Positions 9,438 through 18,163 are shown, counted from the stretch's first letter. The stretch: DNA of 37,037 nt from an uncultured Blautia sp. (GCA_946538475.1 CAMNGN010000003.1:1-37037), one strand, 5' to 3'. A program made the numbers and translations. Notes: generated by a model from the letters alone, not told the origin.

Positions 9438-10109
9438 TTACTTCTCTGTTTTATAATCTTTGATCAGACTCTTCAGGTACTCCCTGTAAGCCTGCGCCGT
9501 CTTTTTCGGCTTCAAAATTCTGACATCCGTTCCCGCTGCGGTAAGCCACCCGAAAAATATCGCGTCTTCATAAAGAGGAGCCGTCACAAGATAATATCTG
9601 TCGTCTCTGATCTTGAACTCCGCCTTGTCTCTAAAAAAAGACTTCGCCATACTTCTTCCTTTTTCGGTGCAGAGCAGCTTTAACTGCTTTTTGCGGTCGC
9701 CTTTTCCTGCAGGATTCATCCAGGATGAAGTATCCGGATCTTCGGAACTGCCTGCCGGAGCAGACGCCGTATCATACTCTGCCGCGTCTTCGCCTGCAGC
9801 CGTCATTCTCTCTTCTTCCGGTCTTTCTTCCGACGGAACCGAAGATGCAGACTCGGGCATACGGATTTCCGGCCCGTTAAAGCCTGCCAGATAGTACCCG
9901 GACGGTTTCTCCCGCCGGTACCTGATGTCCATGCCGAAAAAGCGCAGAACATCCATGTCATCATAAATGCTTTTGCGCTCGGCTCTGATACCCTTCTGCA
10001 TAAGAGTATCCAATATCATCTGCATAGATATGGTATGGTTCTCCCCGGACTCATACAACATCTGCTGCAAAAAAAGGATCTTGGCCTTCTGATTGTTGTA
10101 CTTTGCCAT
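9438..10109 (-). CDS. HTH/WYL-domain-like transcriptional regulator
   Basis: MAKYNNQKAKILFLQQMLYESGENHTISMQMILDTLMQKGIRAERKSIYDDMDVLRFFGMDI resembles the N-terminus of WYL-family regulators; DDRYYLVTAPLYEDA... in the C-terminal part. Confidence 0.65.
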   Translation of the reverse strand: MAKYNNQKAKILFLQQMLYESGENHTISMQMILDTLMQKGIRAERKSIYDDMDVLRFFGMDIRYRREKPSGYYLAGFNGPEIRMPESASSVPSEERPEEERMTAAGEDAAEYDTASAPAGSSEDPDTSSWMNPAGKGDRKKQLKLLCTEKGRSMAKSFFRDKAEFKIRDDRYYLVTAPLYEDAIFFGWLTAAGTDVRILKPKKTAQAYREYLKSLIKDYKTEK

Positions 10110-10132
10110 TATATTACCCCTTATCCCCGGAA

Positions 10133-10169
10133 AAAAGAAGGTGTCAAAAGCCCCTCCGCTTTCGGCACC
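10133..10169 (-). terminator. Rho-independent terminator downstream of rubredoxin
   Basis: Minus strand GGTGCCGAAAGCGGAGGGGCTTTTGACACCTTCTTTTTT. Confidence 0.75.
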
Positions 10170-10182
10170 TCCGTATTACTTA

Positions 10183-10341
10183 TTATGCAGGTACAAATTC
10201 GTCCTTGGACACACCGCAAATCGGACATGTCCAATCGTCCGGAAGGTCCTCAAATGCTGTACCCGGCTCAATGCCATTGTCGGGATCGCCTACAGCAGGA
10301 TCATACTCATAACCACATGGTTCACAAACATATTTCTGCAT
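10183..10341 (-). CDS. Rubredoxin
   Basis: [52 protein letters not shown]; two CxxC(G/GV) knuckles. Confidence 0.97.
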   Translation of the reverse strand: MQKYVCEPCGYEYDPAVGDPDNGIEPGTAFEDLPDDWTCPICGVSKDEFVPA

Positions 10342-10493
10342 ATCAAATCTCCTTTCCTTGGTGCCTGTTTCTCCCCTTAATTCTGTCCTCACTTACAGTA
10401 ACATAATTATACATTTCGTAAACCACGTTTGCAAGCCTTTTCGGAATTAATATTTTTGTTTTATATTTCTCATCCGGCAAAGTGAATCGCCGG

Positions 10494-11219
10494 TCAGTGC
10501 GGGACAAACCTGTCATACACATACCGGTTTGCTTCCTGCTCTTCTTTGTCGGGAAGAGCTTCGAGCCGGACATCGCTGCCATATTTTTTCTGCAGCGCCT
10601 TCTCGATCAAAAGGTCGGCGAGCGCCGGATTTTTGGGGAGAAGCGGGCCATGAAGATAGGTTCCTATCACATTTCGGTACACCACTCCTTCGAATCCGCT
10701 CTTACCGTCGTTTCCGGATCCGTACAGAACTTTTCCCAGGGGCCTGTTTCCCCGGATATCGGTCCTGCCTCCATGATTTTCAAACCCTACGATCGGCATG
10801 TCAAACAGATCGCTTTTCAGCACAACATTGTTGATGAGCCTGCCTTCGCCCTGCTCTGTGGTAAGGTCGACAAGGCTCAATCCCTTCATCTCGCCCTCGG
10901 ATGTTCTGTAGTAATGTCCCAGGAGCTGATATCCCCCGCATATGGCGATCACAACGCCATCGTTCTCCACATAGCGCTTAAAATCGTCCCTGATCTCCTG
11001 AAGCCGTGTGCACACGATCATCTCTTCTCTGTCGGAGCCTCCTCCCAGAAGAACGATATCGAGCGCCCCAAAATCGATCCGGTCATTGAGCTCATAGGCG
11101 ATGGTTTCGGCTTCTATTCCGCGCCATTCACATCTTTTCATCAGACACTGAATATTTCCGCGGTCTCCGTACAGGTTGAGCAGGTCGGGGTAAAGATGTC
11201 CTATCGTAATCTTCATCAT
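10494..11219 (-). CDS. gatD: Lipid II isoglutaminyl synthase, glutaminase subunit GatD
   Basis: MMKITIGHLYPDLLNLYGDRGNIQCLMKRCEWRG; class I glutaminase AICGGYQLLGHYY; NHGGRTD; adjacent to and overlapping murT. Confidence 0.92.
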   Translation of the reverse strand: MMKITIGHLYPDLLNLYGDRGNIQCLMKRCEWRGIEAETIAYELNDRIDFGALDIVLLGGGSDREEMIVCTRLQEIRDDFKRYVENDGVVIAICGGYQLLGHYYRTSEGEMKGLSLVDLTTEQGEGRLINNVVLKSDLFDMPIVGFENHGGRTDIRGNRPLGKVLYGSGNDGKSGFEGVVYRNVIGTYLHGPLLPKNPALADLLIEKALQKKYGSDVRLEALPDKEEQEANRYVYDRFVPH

Positions 11220-12550
11220 TTTTCCTCCTGAAGCCTCTTCATGATATTCCGCGTACTGAAAAGCGCAGTATAGTTGACAAGCACATAGAGATTCTTCACT
11301 CCGTCTTTTACCCGGCGCCTCACGGCCGTCTCCACATCCGGAACAAGATCGGCGGGAATATCCACATATTTCATCCTGAGCCGCATGTCCTGACATCTGA
11401 TCCCGCTGACCGTGATCGAACGGATGCTCTCATCCCCAAGAAGATCGAAATCCACATCCCACAGCCAGGAGATATCACGTCCGTCCTGCGCGTTGTCATT
11501 GATCACAATGATGATGTCCTTCGGCGAGGGATCCTGCATCACCGCAGAGATGTTCTGGTTGAAACCGGCAGGGTTCTTTGCCAGGTTAAGGACGGCTTTT
11601 GTCCCGCCGATCATAAACTGCTCCATACGTCCGTTCTCGGGATTGTAGCCATCCAGCATCTGCTGAAAATGATCCGCACCGCATCCTGCCGTGCGAAGTG
11701 CCGCATAAGCCGCCAGGATATTGTACACATTGTAAAATCCTTTATAATTTGCCCGGAAAGTTCTGCCTTCGACCGAAAAGGCGATATCCTCTCCTGTCTT
11801 CACATCGAAGGCGTCAAAATCGGGAGCCGGCCTGTGAAAGCCGCAGCCCGGGCAGGAGTAATCACCCAGCTGACTGTAATGATAAAAACGGTACTGCAGC
11901 CGTTCGCCGCATTTTTTGCAGAACCGGCCTTCTCTGATCTCGTTCGCAGCACTTTTAACGACCTGCCGGCTTATCCCGTAAGTCACAAAATCATTGCCGG
12001 AATCCTCGGCGAGATATTCTGAAAGAGCATCGTCCGCATTGATGATCAGCTTCATCTTTGGCACTTTTCTGATCATCTCTTCCAGAATGTTCATGGTAAT
12101 ATCTATCTCACCGTATCTGTCCAGCTGATCCCTGAAAAGATTCGTCATGACCATATAGTCGGGCTTTATCGCCGGAAATACATATCTTGTCGAAGCCTCA
12201 TCCACCTCGATCACAGCGTAATCCGCATCCAGCTTTCCGTTTAACTTTGCACTCAGCGCAAAAGCCGCTGCCACTCCGTTAAGCATATTGGATCCCGTGT
12301 GATTGCACACGACTTTAAATCCCTCAGCCTCCAGAGCTGAACAGAGCATATTGTTCGTCGTTGTCTTTCCGTTTGTCCCGCAGGTGACAAATATATTTTT
12401 TCTCACCTGTCCTGACAGTTCCCGGAGCAGATCGGGACATATTTTCAGAGCGACCTGCCCTGCCAGAGTCACTCCCTGTCTTCCTGTCAGTCTGCTGAAG
12501 AAGCCTGTCATCTTTGCCGCCCAGACGGCAGCCGTACATCTGATCCCCAT
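11216..12550 (-). CDS. murT: Lipid II isoglutaminyl synthase, Mur-ligase subunit MurT
   Basis: Mur ligase P-loop FVTCGTNGKTTTNNML; Cys4 zinc-ribbon-like CKKCGERLQYRFYHYSQLGDYSCPGC; C-terminal DUF1727-type region. Confidence 0.93.
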   Translation of the reverse strand: MGIRCTAAVWAAKMTGFFSRLTGRQGVTLAGQVALKICPDLLRELSGQVRKNIFVTCGTNGKTTTNNMLCSALEAEGFKVVCNHTGSNMLNGVAAAFALSAKLNGKLDADYAVIEVDEASTRYVFPAIKPDYMVMTNLFRDQLDRYGEIDITMNILEEMIRKVPKMKLIINADDALSEYLAEDSGNDFVTYGISRQVVKSAANEIREGRFCKKCGERLQYRFYHYSQLGDYSCPGCGFHRPAPDFDAFDVKTGEDIAFSVEGRTFRANYKGFYNVYNILAAYAALRTAGCGADHFQQMLDGYNPENGRMEQFMIGGTKAVLNLAKNPAGFNQNISAVMQDPSPKDIIIVINDNAQDGRDISWLWDVDFDLLGDESIRSITVSGIRCQDMRLRMKYVDIPADLVPDVETAVRRRVKDGVKNLYVLVNYTALFSTRNIMKRLQEEK

Positions 12551-12582
12551 ACCGGTCTTACCTATCCTTTAGAACTGAAGAA

Positions 12583-12617
12583 AGCGCTGCAAATCAGAAA
12601 TTCTGACCTGCAGCGCT
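12583..12617 (-). terminator. Hairpin terminator downstream of rplQ
   Basis: Minus strand AGCGCTGCA-GGTCAGAATTTCTGATT-TGCAGCGCT followed by a short TTTCTT; inner GTCAGA/TCTGAT stem. Weak U-tract. Confidence 0.6.
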
Positions 12618-12642
12618 CGTTTACAGCTTGTCTATGAAAACC

Positions 12643-13179
12643 TTATACCAGCTCGATCAGGACTTCCATAGCGCCATCGCCTTTACGCTGGCCGATCTTG
12701 ACGATACGTGTGTATCCACCGTTACGGTTAGCATATTTCGGAGCGATCTCGCTGAACATCTTGTCGACCATATCGACCTGTTTGGTGTTTTTCTTTCTTC
12801 CGGCACCTTTTTCCGGCACTTCTTTGATCGGATAGAACACCTTCAGCATCTGACGGCGGGCATGAAGTCTGCTAGGAGAATCTTTTTTGATCTCTTTCTG
12901 TACTTCATCATAGACCGTCTGCTTTTTGCCGTTGATGACTTCTTTGACTCTCTTGCCTTCTGCGTTCTTGCGCGGAACCTTTGCGGTTACGGTAACAGTC
13001 TCAAAGTTGTCTCTTTCACGGACAGCGCTTGCAATAAGAGACTCGGCGATCTTGCGAACTTCCTTTGCCTTAGCTTCGGTAGTCACGATCTTGCCTCTGT
13101 AAAGAAGCATGGTAACCTGGTTTCTGAGAAGCGCTTTTCTCTGATCGGATGTTCTGCTTAATTTTCTGTATTTTGCCAT
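12643..13179 (-). CDS. rplQ: 50S ribosomal protein L17 (extended form)
   Basis: MAKYRKLSRTSDQRKALLRNQVTMLLYRGKIVTTEAKAKEVRKIAESLI ... NRNGGYTRIVKIGQRKGDGAMEVLIELV. Confidence 0.95.
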   Translation of the reverse strand: MAKYRKLSRTSDQRKALLRNQVTMLLYRGKIVTTEAKAKEVRKIAESLIASAVRERDNFETVTVTAKVPRKNAEGKRVKEVINGKKQTVYDEVQKEIKKDSPSRLHARRQMLKVFYPIKEVPEKGAGRKKNTKQVDMVDKMFSEIAPKYANRNGGYTRIVKIGQRKGDGAMEVLIELV

Positions 13180-13288
13180 TTTGTTTTCCTCCATCTGTGG
13201 AACAGGGGAGCACGCTTGTTCGGTCTTACTGCACCCTTGTCTGGCATCCACCTTTATTATATTGTGCCGGATGTCCGGCACTCAGTCA

Positions 13289-14248
13289 TTATTCTTCTGT
13301 CGGCTGGAGCTGAAGTCCAAGCTCTTTCAGCTTGGCAAGCACTTCTTCGAGTGACTTACGACCAAGGTTACGTACCTTCATCATGTCATCGGAAGTCTTG
13401 CTGCAAAGCTCCTCTACCGTATTGATCCCTGCCCTCTTGAGGCAGTTGTAAGAACGAACCGAAAGCTCGAGCTCGTCAATGCTCATCTCGAGAACTTTCT
13501 CTTTCTCATCGTCCTCTTTCTCGATCATGATCTCCGCGTTCTTGGCGTTCTCGGAGAGATCGATGAACAGGCTGAGATGTTCGCTCAGCACCTTTGCGGA
13601 AAGGCTGACTGCCTCATCCGGATCGATCGTACCGTTTGTGTACACATCCAGAGTCAGCTTATCATAATCAGTCACCTGTCCGACACGGGTATTCTCAACG
13701 ATCATGTTCACTCTGTCGACCGGTGTATAGATCGCATCAACAGCGAGGGCCCCGATCGGCATATCATCGGTTTTTCCTTTATCTGCGCTTACATAGCCGC
13801 GGCCTTTGGTGATGGTGATTTCCATCGCAAGCCGGCAGTCCTTGCCACCGTTAAGTGTGGCGATAACCTGATCCTTATTGATGATCTCTATGTCCTGATC
13901 CGCCTGGATATCTGCTGCAGTTACAACGCCCTTACCCTCACACTCGATATATGCGATCTTAGGCTCATTGTCACTGCTGCTGTTGCGGATAGCAAGACTC
14001 TTCAGGTTCATAATGATCTCGGTGACATCTTCCTTCACTCCCGGAATGGAACTGAATTCATGAAGTACACCGTCGATCTTGACCTGGCTGACTGCGGCGC
14101 CCGGCAGTGAAGACAGCATGATTCTTCTGAGAGAGTTGCCCAGAGTAGTGCCATATCCTCTTTCCAGAGGCTCGACCACGAACCGTCCGAACTTTTTGTC
14201 CTCGGATATTTCCGTAATTTCGATCTTCGGTTTATTGAAATCGAACAC
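13289..14248 (-). CDS. rpoA: DNA-directed RNA polymerase subunit alpha
   Basis: (V/M)[52 protein letters not shown]; alpha-CTD ...[14 protein letters not shown]...[18 protein letters not shown] start inferred at 14248. Confidence 0.97.
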   Translation of the reverse strand: MFDFNKPKIEITEISEDKKFGRFVVEPLERGYGTTLGNSLRRIMLSSLPGAAVSQVKIDGVLHEFSSIPGVKEDVTEIIMNLKSLAIRNSSSDNEPKIAYIECEGKGVVTAADIQADQDIEIINKDQVIATLNGGKDCRLAMEITITKGRGYVSADKGKTDDMPIGALAVDAIYTPVDRVNMIVENTRVGQVTDYDKLTLDVYTNGTIDPDEAVSLSAKVLSEHLSLFIDLSENAKNAEIMIEKEDDEKEKVLEMSIDELELSVRSYNCLKRAGINTVEELCSKTSDDMMKVRNLGRKSLEEVLAKLKELGLQLQPTEE

Positions 14249-14323
14249 TATATAGTCCCTCCTGTACACGTAATACAACGATTGATGGGGTTCTCCCTTT
14301 ATTCAGCCATGCTGTACAGCGAA

Positions 14324-14917
14324 TTATTTGGAGTACAACTCGACGATAAGCATCTCGTCAACCGGAACATCGATCTCTTCTCTTCTCGGAAGCTCTTTAA
14401 CTGTTCCTTTGAGATTCTCCTGATCTGCATCGAGCCACTGCGGTACGGATCTGCCGCCTGTAACTTCGAGGATCTGTTTGTATCTCTCGGAGCTTTTTGC
14501 TTTTTCTTTGATCTCGATCTCGTCGCCTGCTTTTACAAGATAGGACGGGATGTTGACGATATGTCCGTTAACGGTCACATGTCTGTGATCTACGATCTGG
14601 CGTGCTTCTCTTCTGGTGCGGGCAAAGCCGAGGCGATAGATGACATTGTCAAGTCTGCTCTCGAGCATGATCATCATGTTCTCACCTGTCTGGCCCTGCA
14701 TACGGTCCGCTTTCTTATAATAGTTGCGGAACGGTTTTTCCAGAACGCCATAGATGAATTTTGCTTTCTGTTTTTCTTTCAGCTGGCTACCATACTCGGA
14801 AACCTTACGGTTGGAGCGTTTCAGCTGTCTCGAAGACTTCTTGTTGATTCCAAGATATAACGGATCCAGACCCAGCGATCTGCATCTTTTAAGAACAGGT
14901 ACTCTGTTTACTGCCAT
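14324..14917 (-). CDS. rpsD: 30S ribosomal protein S4
   Basis: MAVNRVPVLKRCRSLGLDPLYLGINKKSSRQ...; S4 domain RLDNVIYRLGFARTRREARQIVDHRHVTVNGHIVNIPSYLVKAGDEI. Confidence 0.96.
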   Translation of the reverse strand: MAVNRVPVLKRCRSLGLDPLYLGINKKSSRQLKRSNRKVSEYGSQLKEKQKAKFIYGVLEKPFRNYYKKADRMQGQTGENMMIMLESRLDNVIYRLGFARTRREARQIVDHRHVTVNGHIVNIPSYLVKAGDEIEIKEKAKSSERYKQILEVTGGRSVPQWLDADQENLKGTVKELPRREEIDVPVDEMLIVELYSK

Positions 14918-14935
14918 GTCAAACTAACCTCCTGA

Positions 14936-15328
14936 TCAGACTCTTCTGCGTTTTGGCGGACGGCATCCATTGTGCGGGACAGGTGTCACGTCGCGGATGC
15001 TTGTTACTTCGAGGCCGCATGCCTGAAGGGCACGGATAGCCGCCTCACGACCGGAGCCGGGTCCTTTAACCATAACATCAACTGTTTTTAATCCATGAAT
15101 AAGGGCAGCCTTGGTAGCAGTCTCAGCTGCCATCTGTGCTGCGTAAGGAGTAGATTTCCTTGAACCTCTGAAGCCAAGTCCACCTGCGCTCGCCCATGAA
15201 AGAGCGTTTCCTTCGTTATCAGTCAGAGTGACGATAGTGTTATTGAAGGAAGACTGGATATGTGCCTGACCATGTTCAACGTTTTTCTTGACACGACGTT
15301 TTGTCGTTCTTCTGGTGGTTTTTGCCAT
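14936..15328 (-). CDS. rpsK: 30S ribosomal protein S11
   Basis: [50 protein letters not shown]...[17 protein letters not shown]. Confidence 0.98.
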   Translation of the reverse strand: MAKTTRRTTKRRVKKNVEHGQAHIQSSFNNTIVTLTDNEGNALSWASAGGLGFRGSRKSTPYAAQMAAETATKAALIHGLKTVDVMVKGPGSGREAAIRALQACGLEVTSIRDVTPVPHNGCRPPKRRRV

Positions 15329-15368
15329 TTTAAAACTAACCTACACTTTCCTTTTTTATACTCGTCAA

Positions 15369-15737
15369 TTATTTCTTCTTGTTGGCAACGGTTCTCTTCG
15401 GACCTTTGCGTGTTCTTGCATTCGTCTTGGTCTTCTGGCCACGAACCGGAAGTCCTTTACGATGACGGATACCTCTGTAGCATCCGATTTCCTGCAGTCT
15501 CTTAATATTAAGGGCGATTTCCCTTCTGAGATCACCTTCGACCATCATTGTCTCTTCGATGACGCTGCTCAGTTTTTTGACCTCTTCATCTGTAAGATCT
15601 CTGACACGGGTGTCGGGATTAACTCCTGCCTGCTCCACGATCTTTGTGGCGCTGGATCTTCCGATTCCGTAAATATATGTCAGACCGATTTCAATTCTTT
15701 TCTCTCTTGGTAAATCTACACCAGCTATACGAGCCAT
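15369..15737 (-). CDS. rpsM: 30S ribosomal protein S13
   Basis: [33 protein letters not shown]...[30 protein letters not shown]. Confidence 0.98.
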   Translation of the reverse strand: MARIAGVDLPREKRIEIGLTYIYGIGRSSATKIVEQAGVNPDTRVRDLTDEEVKKLSSVIEETMMVEGDLRREIALNIKRLQEIGCYRGIRHRKGLPVRGQKTKTNARTRKGPKRTVANKKK

Positions 15738-15761
15738 GTACTGTTTTCCTCCATTTAATTC

Positions 15762-15995
15762 TTAATATGAAAGCTTCACGAACCGTACACCACTTGCCGG
15801 GGCAAGGTGAAATGGGGTGCATCTGCCTGTGATACTTTCGTTTCCTAATTGAGGTGTGTCGGTATTCACACCCAGCCGCGGGTCAGATAACTTCCGCAGC
15901 CTTTCCGAAATTTGCGCATCTGCGCTGCCTTCGGTATTAGGCAATACATGTTTTTCACATGATACAGCCCGGGCCATGACGGCGGCCCAAGCCGC
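15762..15995 (-). other. Hairpin-rich spacer between rpmJ and rpsM (candidate structured RNA / leader)
   Basis: Multiple inverted repeats: GCGGC-TTGG-GCCGC (15982-15995), CATGT-GAAAA-ACATG (15947-15961), GCGCA-GA-TGCGC (15914-15925), GGTGTG-N8-CACACC (15853-15872), CTTGCC-CC-GGCAAG (15793-15806). Function unassigned. Confidence 0.45.
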
Positions 15996-16024
15996 AGCCG
16001 CATTTTCGAAGCAACCGCCGGCGA

Positions 16025-16138
16025 TCAGCCCTGGCGCTGTTTGTGCTTCGGATTCTCACAGATAATTCTGATCGAACCTTTTCTCTTGATAACTTTGCAT
16101 TTTTCACAGATCGGTTTTACAGATGATCTTACCTTCAC
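16025..16138 (-). CDS. rpmJ: 50S ribosomal protein L36
   Basis: (GTG)[36 protein letters not shown], 37 aa; preceded by AGGAGG. Not given in this form in the ORF track but contained in ORF 16025..16222. Confidence 0.96.
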   Translation of the reverse strand: MKVRSSVKPICEKCKVIKRKGSIRIICENPKHKQRQG

Positions 16139-16227
16139 GGGAAATCCTCCTTTCTTATTTGATATACAGACTGCAAATGTCTGAAAGTGGGCGCACCGGT
16201 ACCACCCCAAAAGTGCGTCCACATGCT

Positions 16228-16256
16228 ATAATAGCACGGGACGCACTCTAATGCAA
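16228..16256 (-). promoter_or_regulatory. Promoter of the rpmJ-rpsM-rpsK-rpsD-rpoA-rplQ unit
   Basis: Minus strand TTGCAT - 17 bp - TATTAT, embedded in a 36-bp palindrome (16212-16247). Confidence 0.6.
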
Positions 16257-16302
16257 CCATTATTTTTTTATTTTTTCTTTGTTTTTTTCGGTGCTTTATT
16301 CA

Positions 16303-17901
16303 TTACACCAGACGGCGTACCGAAAGGATCGTACGGTATGTCGCATCGTTGCTGATCTTGATACCGTCGCGGGAGTTGGAAGCATGTACGATCTTTCCGT
16401 CTCCCATGTAGATGGCCACGTGGCCGCCGTAGCAGATCAGGTCGCCCGGCTGAGCGTCTTCGTAAGAAACTTCGTATCCTGCGTTCTGCTGTTCATAGGA
16501 AGTTCTCGGAAGGCTTATGCCGAAGTTTGCATATACGCTCTGTACGAATCCCGAGCAGTCGGCTCCGTTAGTGAGGCTTGTTCCGCCCCATACATAGGGA
16601 TTGCCGACAAACTGTGTCGCATAGTCGACTACTGAGGAGCCCGATCCGGAGCTCGAAGAGGAGGATGCGGAGCTGCTGTAATCATAATCGGTTACCGTAT
16701 TTGCGGTATCGATCACGTTACCGTACTCATCATACTCTACCGGATCGCTGTCTGTGCTGCTCTCTGAACCATCCGAATAATACGTTGCTCCCGATTCATC
16801 AATATCACCGGCATCTTCCGATTCATAGACATATCCGTCTTCATCGATCAGTGTACCGGTCGTTGTGGAACCCACGAGATCGCCATCCTCGTCGTACTCA
16901 CCGGTAGTGGAGGATTCCGCAAGCACATCACCTGCTGCATTGTACTGTGTGGTATAAGTCGTTTCTCCAACCACCTCACCGTTCTCGTCATAGACTGTTT
17001 CGGTGTAGCTCTCGGTATAGACCTCGCCCTCATATACATCGCCGCCGCTTACGCTCTCGCCGCCATCATTTCCGTCTGTGTACTGCTCATCATACTGAGC
17101 TTCCTGAGCTGCAGCCTGTGCCGCCGCATAAGCCTCGGCTTCACGTCTTGCGGCTTCCTCTGCCGCTATCCTCTCGGCTGCCAGCTTTTCGAGTTCCATC
17201 TGCTGCTCCATGAGAAGAGCCGCATAATTGTCTGCCTGCTGCTGTGCATAAGCGATCTCCGCGTCACAGTTTGCGGAGGACTGTTTTCTGATCTCGATCT
17301 GATTTTCCAGCTCTTTGGAATGCTCTTCCAGCTGAAGCTCCATCTCTTCCAGATCGGCCTTTTCCGACTCGTACTGGCCCTGAAGGTTCTTGACCTGCTT
17401 GATGGTATTCACATACTTCTTCAGTGACTTTCTGTCGGCGTCATACATCTTCTGTGTATATTCGGCCTTAGTAAGAAGATCGGCCACATCGTCGGCGTTG
17501 AGGAGCATCATAAACCAGGCGTCGTCTCCGCCTTTTTCATACAGATACTGGATACGTTCCTTCATGGAATTGTACTGTTCTGTCTTTGCGTTGACCGCCT
17601 TCTGAAGGCTCTCACCCGTTTTTTCGATATCGACTTCTTTGTCAGCGATATCGTTGTTCAGGATCTCAATGTTTACCATTACCTGCACGAGTGTCTGATC
17701 CAGCTCGGAGATCTCATTCTGCAGCTGCTGTTTCTGCGCCCACAGAGCATCCATTCTGGCGTATGTGGCATCCAGCTGAGCGCTTGTCCACGCCTGATAT
17801 CCCAGGAGCTGTTCTTCCGTATACGGAGAAGCAGCCACTGCAGCCGGGCTCTGCGCCATCATCAGAAGTGCCATGGTAAGGCAAAACATTTTTTTCTTCA
17901 T
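16303..17901 (-). CDS. Secreted coiled-coil / NlpC-P60 (C40) peptidoglycan hydrolase
   Basis: Signal peptide MKKKMFCLTMALLMMAQSPAAVAAS; PcsB-like coiled coil; C-terminal NlpC/P60 GNPYVWGGTSLTNGADCSGFVQSVYANFGISLPRTSYEQ...GDLICYGGHVAIYMGDGKIVHASN. Confidence 0.92.
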   Translation of the reverse strand: MKKKMFCLTMALLMMAQSPAAVAASPYTEEQLLGYQAWTSAQLDATYARMDALWAQKQQLQNEISELDQTLVQVMVNIEILNNDIADKEVDIEKTGESLQKAVNAKTEQYNSMKERIQYLYEKGGDDAWFMMLLNADDVADLLTKAEYTQKMYDADRKSLKKYVNTIKQVKNLQGQYESEKADLEEMELQLEEHSKELENQIEIRKQSSANCDAEIAYAQQQADNYAALLMEQQMELEKLAAERIAAEEAARREAEAYAAAQAAAQEAQYDEQYTDGNDGGESVSGGDVYEGEVYTESYTETVYDENGEVVGETTYTTQYNAAGDVLAESSTTGEYDEDGDLVGSTTTGTLIDEDGYVYESEDAGDIDESGATYYSDGSESSTDSDPVEYDEYGNVIDTANTVTDYDYSSSASSSSSSGSGSSVVDYATQFVGNPYVWGGTSLTNGADCSGFVQSVYANFGISLPRTSYEQQNAGYEVSYEDAQPGDLICYGGHVAIYMGDGKIVHASNSRDGIKISNDATYRTILSVRRLV

Positions 17902-17973
17902 ATTCATCAACCTCACATCAAAAAATATTTCTTTTTAAGGTAATTGATCATTTTCTTCTTTTTATCCTCTGTC

Positions 17974-18002
17974 ATACTACCACAGTTCACCATGTGGTGC
18001 AA
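17974..18002 (-). promoter_or_regulatory. Promoter of NlpC/P60 gene
   Basis: Minus strand TTGCAC - 17 bp - TAGTAT. Confidence 0.55.
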
Positions 18003-18020
18003 GAGTTTTTTATCATTTAT

Positions 18021-18037
18021 TTTATATTTCTGTAACA
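18021..18037 (-). promoter_or_regulatory. WalR(YycF)-box-like direct repeat, one mismatch
   Basis: Minus strand TGTTAC-AGAAA-TATAAA vs consensus TGTWAH-N5-TGTWAH; lies 18 bp upstream of the -35. Confidence 0.4.
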
Positions 18038-18097
18038 TTTGGTAATTATTTTGAAATTATAGTTTACATAATGCCATACTTATGTTGATTTTATGCC

Positions 18098-18138
18098 AAA
18101 AAGAACCCCTTCCCATGTCCTGGCGACCCGGGAAGGGG
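18098..18138 (-). terminator. Rho-independent terminator of cell-wall hydrolase gene
   Basis: Minus strand CCCCTTCCC-GGGTCGCCAGGACAT-GGGAAGGGG-TTCTTTTT. Confidence 0.85.
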
Positions 18139-18163
18139 CAATTCTGCAATATTTGTTTAACAA

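Noticed and set aside
9060-9683. Plus-strand 207-aa ORF overlapping the lipoprotein and regulator genes
   Set aside because: Antisense to two supported genes; no RBS or domain evidence.
15768-15810. Group II intron remnant (GTGTACGGTTCGTG near the 3' end of the spacer)
   Set aside because: The complementary domain V 5' arm (GAGCCGUAU-like) and a reverse transcriptase are missing; kept only as an alternative hypothesis.
15762-15977. 71-aa ORF in the rpmJ-rpsM spacer as a protein-coding gene
   Set aside because: No Shine-Dalgarno upstream and the sequence is dominated by hairpins; RNA structure is the better explanation, though not proven.
16187-16222. GGGTGGTACCGG upstream of rpmJ resembles the T-box antiterminator core
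   Set aside because: Only about 25 nt of transcript would precede it from the predicted TSS, so there is no room for stem I/specifier; no following T-box terminator seen.
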